A stretch of 64,000 nt of DNA from Paraburkholderia saeva (GTDB lineage: Bacteria > Pseudomonadota > Gammaproteobacteria > Burkholderiales > Burkholderiaceae), in contig NZ_CAJQZC010000005.1 in NCBI RefSeq assembly GCF_907164555.1, positions 372,001 to 436,000 on the forward strand, written 5' to 3'. A program made the translations under genes and the position numbers. Shown in pieces: positions 61,117-64,000 of the stretch (its first letter is position 1; the number at the start of each line of letters is the position of its first letter). The notes beneath the pieces were generated by a model, which had not been told where the DNA came from, did no database searches, and worked only from the letters and a program-made list of their open reading frames with translations.

Positions 61117-62946
61117 CTACAGGATTTCGGATGCGTAATCGGCCAGTCGCGAGCGTTCGCCGCGAGCCAGCGTCACGTGCCCGCTGTGCGCCCAGCCCTT
61201 GAAGCGGTCAACCACGTACGTCAGTCCCGAACTGCCTTCCGTCAGGTATGGCGTATCGATCTGCGCGATGTTCCCGAGACAGATGATCTTCGTGCCCGGA
61301 CCCGCCCGCGTGACAAGCGTCTTCATCTGCTTCGGCGTCAGATTCTGCGCTTCATCGATGATCAGATACTTGTCGACGAACGTCCGGCCGCGCATGAAGT
61401 TCATGCTCTTCACCTTCAGGCGCGAACGGATCAGTTCCTGGGTCGCGGCGCGCCCCCATTCGCCGGCGGCGTCGTCGGTTTTCTGGAGCACTTCGAGGTT
61501 GTCGTCGAACGCACCCATCCACGGCTGCATCTTTTCCTCTTCCGTGCCTGGCAGGAAACCGATGTCTTCGCCGACCGGCACCGTCGCGCGCGTCACGATG
61601 ATCTCGTTGTAGCGCTTGTCGTCCAGCACCTGCGCGAGGCCCGCCGCGAGCGCGACGAGCGTCTTGCCCGTACCGGCCTGACCGAGCAGCGTGACGAAAT
61701 CGATCTCCGGATTCATTAGCAGATTGAGCGCGAAGTTCTGCTCGCGGTTGCGCGCCGTGATGCCCCACACGTTGTTCTTGTGGTGACCGTAGTCGCGCAA
61801 CGTCTGCAGCAGCGCCGTCTTGCCGTTCAGTTCGCGCACGAGCGCGTGAAACGCCGGCTCGCCGTTCTGCGGTTCGAGGTAGACAAACTCGTTGACGAGC
61901 ATCGACGCACACAGCGGACCCGTGACGCGGTAATACGTCGTGCCGGTTTTCGTGTCCTGCCAGCTTTCCATGCCCTTCGCATGCTTCGTCCAGAAGTCCT
62001 GCGGCAGCGCGCGAATGCCTGAATAGAGCAGATCGCTGTCTTCGAGTACCTGGTCGTTGAAGTAATCTTCAGCGGGCAGCCCGAGTGCGTGCGCCTTGAT
62101 CCGCATGTTGATGTCTTTCGACACCAGCACGACCTGGCGGTCTTCGCGGTCGCGCTGCAACGCGCGCACGACACCGAGGATCTGGTTGTCCGCCTTACCT
62201 TGCGGAAGGCCTTCAACCGGCTCGATGTGCGTGAGTTTCGTCTGGAAGTACAGACGCCCGACGGCCTCGCGGCTGCCAAGGCGCGACAGCGAAATGCCTT
62301 CCGACATCTCGCCAGCGTTGGCGACGAGCGCGTCGAGCGTGCGGCTCACCTGGCGCGCGTTACGGGCGACTTCCGACATGCCTTTCTTGTGGTTGTCGAG
62401 TTCTTCCAACGTCATCATCGGCAGATAGACGTCGTGTTCCTCGAACCGGAACAGGCAGCTCGGATCGTGCATCAGCACATTCGTGTCCAGCACGAAGAGC
62501 TTGCGGATTTCAATTTCGCCCGTCTTGCGGCCACGGCTTTTCGCCGTGCCACGCGTGCCCGGCGCAGCTGCGGCGGGTGTAGCGGCGTCCGCCTGCTTGC
62601 CCGCGCGGGCAACGACGGGCTGTGCAGCGGGCGCTTCCGGCTCGGTGCGTGCGACCGGCACCGGTTGCAGCAACGCGGCGGTCTGTTTCTGCCGGCGTCC
62701 GCGCGCGGGCGCTTCGGCGGCAGGCGTTGCCGGGACGGGGCGCAGCGTCGTGGCGGCGTTGGCCGCATGCGACATCGGCGTCGCGACATTGGCGCGGCCA
62801 TAGTCGGCGAGTTGCGCGGCTGTCTGCGCCGGCTCGGCTTCGTGCGCCTGTTTGCGGGCGGATTTTGCCGCCGGGGTGGCTTTCGCCTTGTATTCGTCAG
62901 GCGGCAGGAGATTGCCGAGCTTGCTGGGTGCGGTAGGCAAAGGCAT
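61117..62946 (-). CDS. PIN-PhoH family ATPase/ribonuclease
   Basis: The 609-residue protein has three parts. Residues 1-145 are an Ala/Pro/Lys-rich, probably disordered region (AKATPAAKSARKQAHEAEPAQ and similar). Residues about 148-300 form a PIN domain (KLFVLDTNVLMHDPS with Asp154, and LVSKDINMRIKAHALG). Residues about 390-609 are a PhoH ATPase (LLGQAGTGKTLVALAAG, Walker A 422-429; IIDEAQNLTPKQMKTLVTRAG, Walker B). PIN-PhoH proteins are thought to unwind and cut RNA. The start at 62946 fits; the frame upstream is not conserved-looking. A perfect terminator follows. Confidence 0.93.
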   Translation of the reverse strand: MPLPTAPSKLGNLLPPDEYKAKATPAAKSARKQAHEAEPAQTAAQLADYGRANVATPMSHAANAATTLRPVPATPAAEAPARGRRQKQTAALLQPVPVARTEPEAPAAQPVVARAGKQADAATPAAAAPGTRGTAKSRGRKTGEIEIRKLFVLDTNVLMHDPSCLFRFEEHDVYLPMMTLEELDNHKKGMSEVARNARQVSRTLDALVANAGEMSEGISLSRLGSREAVGRLYFQTKLTHIEPVEGLPQGKADNQILGVVRALQRDREDRQVVLVSKDINMRIKAHALGLPAEDYFNDQVLEDSDLLYSGIRALPQDFWTKHAKGMESWQDTKTGTTYYRVTGPLCASMLVNEFVYLEPQNGEPAFHALVRELNGKTALLQTLRDYGHHKNNVWGITARNREQNFALNLLMNPEIDFVTLLGQAGTGKTLVALAAGLAQVLDDKRYNEIIVTRATVPVGEDIGFLPGTEEEKMQPWMGAFDDNLEVLQKTDDAAGEWGRAATQELIRSRLKVKSMNFMRGRTFVDKYLIIDEAQNLTPKQMKTLVTRAGPGTKIICLGNIAQIDTPYLTEGSSGLTYVVDRFKGWAHSGHVTLARGERSRLADYASEIL

Positions 62947-63317
62947 GGTTTCCCTCGAAGAAAGCGGGTCACATATCGTGCGTCGCCTGTCGCATCCTGC
63001 CGTGCCCGGGTTGCGCACGCAGTTTGCGTCCGGAGACGCGCTTTGGTCTAGAAATGCCGGTTCGCCTGAGTTTCGATGAGCTCCTTGAGGAAAACGCGTT
63101 GCTGAACGAAAGAGCGGCTTCGCGCAAATAAAAAAGCCGCCGCCCCGGCAAACGGAGCAAGCGGCTCGACTTCGGTCGTCGCGTGGCGCCTCACTTCCTC
63201 TACGGCGGCGGTATCGAAACCGGCGTCAAGGTTGCCGTCGAGGGTGCCATCGAAGGCGGCGCAGCGGCGAAAAGAATGGGATGGACAGTCACTCATTGCA
63301 GCCCAATATAACGCGCC
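62947..63317. other. Gap between the PhoH gene and the peroxiredoxin gene
   Basis: No gene is firmly supported in these 371 bases. A hairpin with a T-run on the minus strand lies at 63129-63166 and ends peroxiredoxin transcription. An 82-residue frame (63048-63296) crosses this hairpin and has low-quality composition, so it is left out. Confidence 0.6.
63129..63166 (-). terminator. Rho-independent terminator after the peroxiredoxin gene
   Basis: On the minus strand AGCCGC (63166-63161) pairs with GCGGCT (63140-63135), with a G+C-rich 20-nt loop that may pair further, followed by TTTTTTATT. It lies 152 nt after the peroxiredoxin stop. Confidence 0.65.
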
Positions 63318-63779
63318 TCAAAGGCCTTGTACAGTTTCCAGAATTTCGTCGACATGCCCTGGTACCTTGACGCCACGCCATTCGTGACGCAGCACACCAT
63401 CGCCGTCGATCAGGAACGTCGAACGCTCGATGCCACGTACCTCTTTGCCATACATTTTCTTCAGTTTCATGACGCCGAAGAGCAGGCACAGCGTTTCTTC
63501 GGGATCCGATACCAGAGTAAACGGCAGTTCGAGCTTCGACTTGAAGTTGTCATGGGAGCGCACGCTGTCGCGCGACACGCCGACGATCTCCGCACCGGCC
63601 TTCGTGAACTTCGGATACAGGTCGCGGAACTGCAGGCCTTCGGTCGTGCAGCCCGGCGTGTTGTCCTTCGGATAGAAATACAGCACCACCTTCTTGCCCC
63701 GAAGACTGGACAGCGTGAAATCGCCGCCGGTCGCGGCAGCGGTGAAGTCGGGGACGGGTTGGTCGACTGCGATGGGCAC
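63318..63779 (-). CDS. bcp: Peroxiredoxin, Bcp/PrxQ family
   Basis: The 153-residue thiol peroxidase has VVLYFYPKDNTPGCTTEG with the peroxidatic Cys44, then VGVSRDSVRSHDNFKSKLELPFTLVSDPE and ERSTFLIDGDGVLRHEWRGVKVPGHVDEIL. In E. coli Bcp the resolving Cys is 5 residues after the first; here that place (GLQ) has none, and the only other cysteine is Cys98 in EETLCLLFG. So it is either a PrxQ with the resolving Cys in helix 3 or a one-Cys type. It reduces peroxides in the cytosol using thioredoxin-type partners. No other gene lies close on its strand. Confidence 0.92.
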   Translation of the reverse strand: MPIAVDQPVPDFTAAATGGDFTLSSLRGKKVVLYFYPKDNTPGCTTEGLQFRDLYPKFTKAGAEIVGVSRDSVRSHDNFKSKLELPFTLVSDPEETLCLLFGVMKLKKMYGKEVRGIERSTFLIDGDGVLRHEWRGVKVPGHVDEILETVQGL

Positions 63780-63922
63780 GAGGTTCTCCGTTTGTTATTG
63801 GCCGGCGCGCCGCGGTGAAACGGCGGTGCCGGGCCTTGAGCGTCGAGCGGGGAAAAAGCGGATCGCCAAACCGGCGCGGTACGCGGGTTGGCCAGCATGG
63901 TGGCCGGCGAGCGTGACGCGGA

Positions 63923-64000
63923 TCAGTCAGGCTGGACGATCAGTTCGCCGGAGCGGCCAGGAATTTCACCCCACGTCACAGGGTACGATGGCAACGTGCT
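63923..64000 (-). CDS. C-terminal end of an unrecognised gene
   Basis: A minus-strand frame is open from the window edge and gives 25 residues ending VTWGEIPGRSGELIVQPD before TGA. Its composition looks like real coding sequence. It lies upstream of the peroxiredoxin gene on the same strand. The part in view is too short to name; nothing in it shows a known motif. Confidence 0.5.
   Translation of the reverse strand, partial: STLPSYPVTWGEIPGRSGELIVQPD

Noticed and set aside
63048..63296. 82-codon minus-strand frame between the PhoH and peroxiredoxin genes
   Set aside because: It crosses a hairpin with T-run that serves as terminator, and has no recognisable feature.

Overview
The window is a GC-rich bacterial chromosome segment of Burkholderiaceae type (Burkholderia, Paraburkholderia or Caballeronia; I cannot separate these by eye). 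Support comes from the rpsF-priB-rpsR-rplI-dnaB block, the gcl-hyi-glxR and sbp-cysTWA-cysB clusters, the ssuDCBF order ending in a small molybdopterin-binding (Mop) protein, and many short exported or DUF proteins with long G+C-rich codons. Most of it reads as ordinary core genome with strong divergent and bidirectional terminators.

Layout. 1-5784: end of a UPF0303 gene, an SMR exporter, small lipoprotein and hypothetical genes, an NAD-dependent epimerase divergent from a TetR regulator across a large palindromic operator, a 3-hydroxyisobutyryl-CoA hydrolase and a membrane protein. 6168-9431: alkanesulfonate desulfonation operon ssuD-ssuC-ssuB-ssuF. 9548-10622: three small hypotheticals. 10753-22122: an 11.4-kb integrated element in tRNA-His(GTG), flanked by a 49-bp repeat of the tRNA 3' half, with a tyrosine integrase and paired arm-type repeats at both ends. 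It also holds HigBA, XRE and S24-like regulators, a large unknown protein, a truncated replication module, a secreted protein, an array of a degenerate 8-bp motif, and two related 'KLFG' proteins.

22074-35313: tRNA-His, dusA, small exported proteins, a glycosyltransferase, a DHA2 drug exporter, the aldo/keto reductase tas, a frameshifted permease, a NodIJ-like ABC-2 exporter, a universal stress protein, and lexA with two SOS boxes and a closely spaced downstream gene. 35607-40742: sulfate uptake operon sbp-cysTWA plus its LysR regulator. 40814-46125: asparaginase, then a four-gene set (DprE1-like, DprE2-like, GtrA-like, HAD-UbiA fusion) that mirrors the mycobacterial decaprenylphosphoryl-D-arabinose pathway.

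46237-50776: a BON-LysM protein and the glyoxylate-to-glycerate operon gcl-hyi-glxR, divergent from a LysR regulator (51039-51950). 52089-53685: ECF sigma factor and zinc-type anti-sigma. 53948-56964: rpsF-priB-rpsR-rplI-dnaB. 57082-58720: DUF47-Pit phosphate transport. 58750-64000: an atypical SDR, an NlpC/P60 lipoprotein, a PIN-PhoH protein, a Bcp peroxiredoxin and the end of an unrecognised gene.

The most interesting material is in the tRNA-His element (integrase arm sites, motif array, unknown proteins) and in the arabinose-precursor locus. No CRISPR array, rRNA or insertion sequence was seen. All family assignments rest on reading motifs in the translated sequence; no database search was run.
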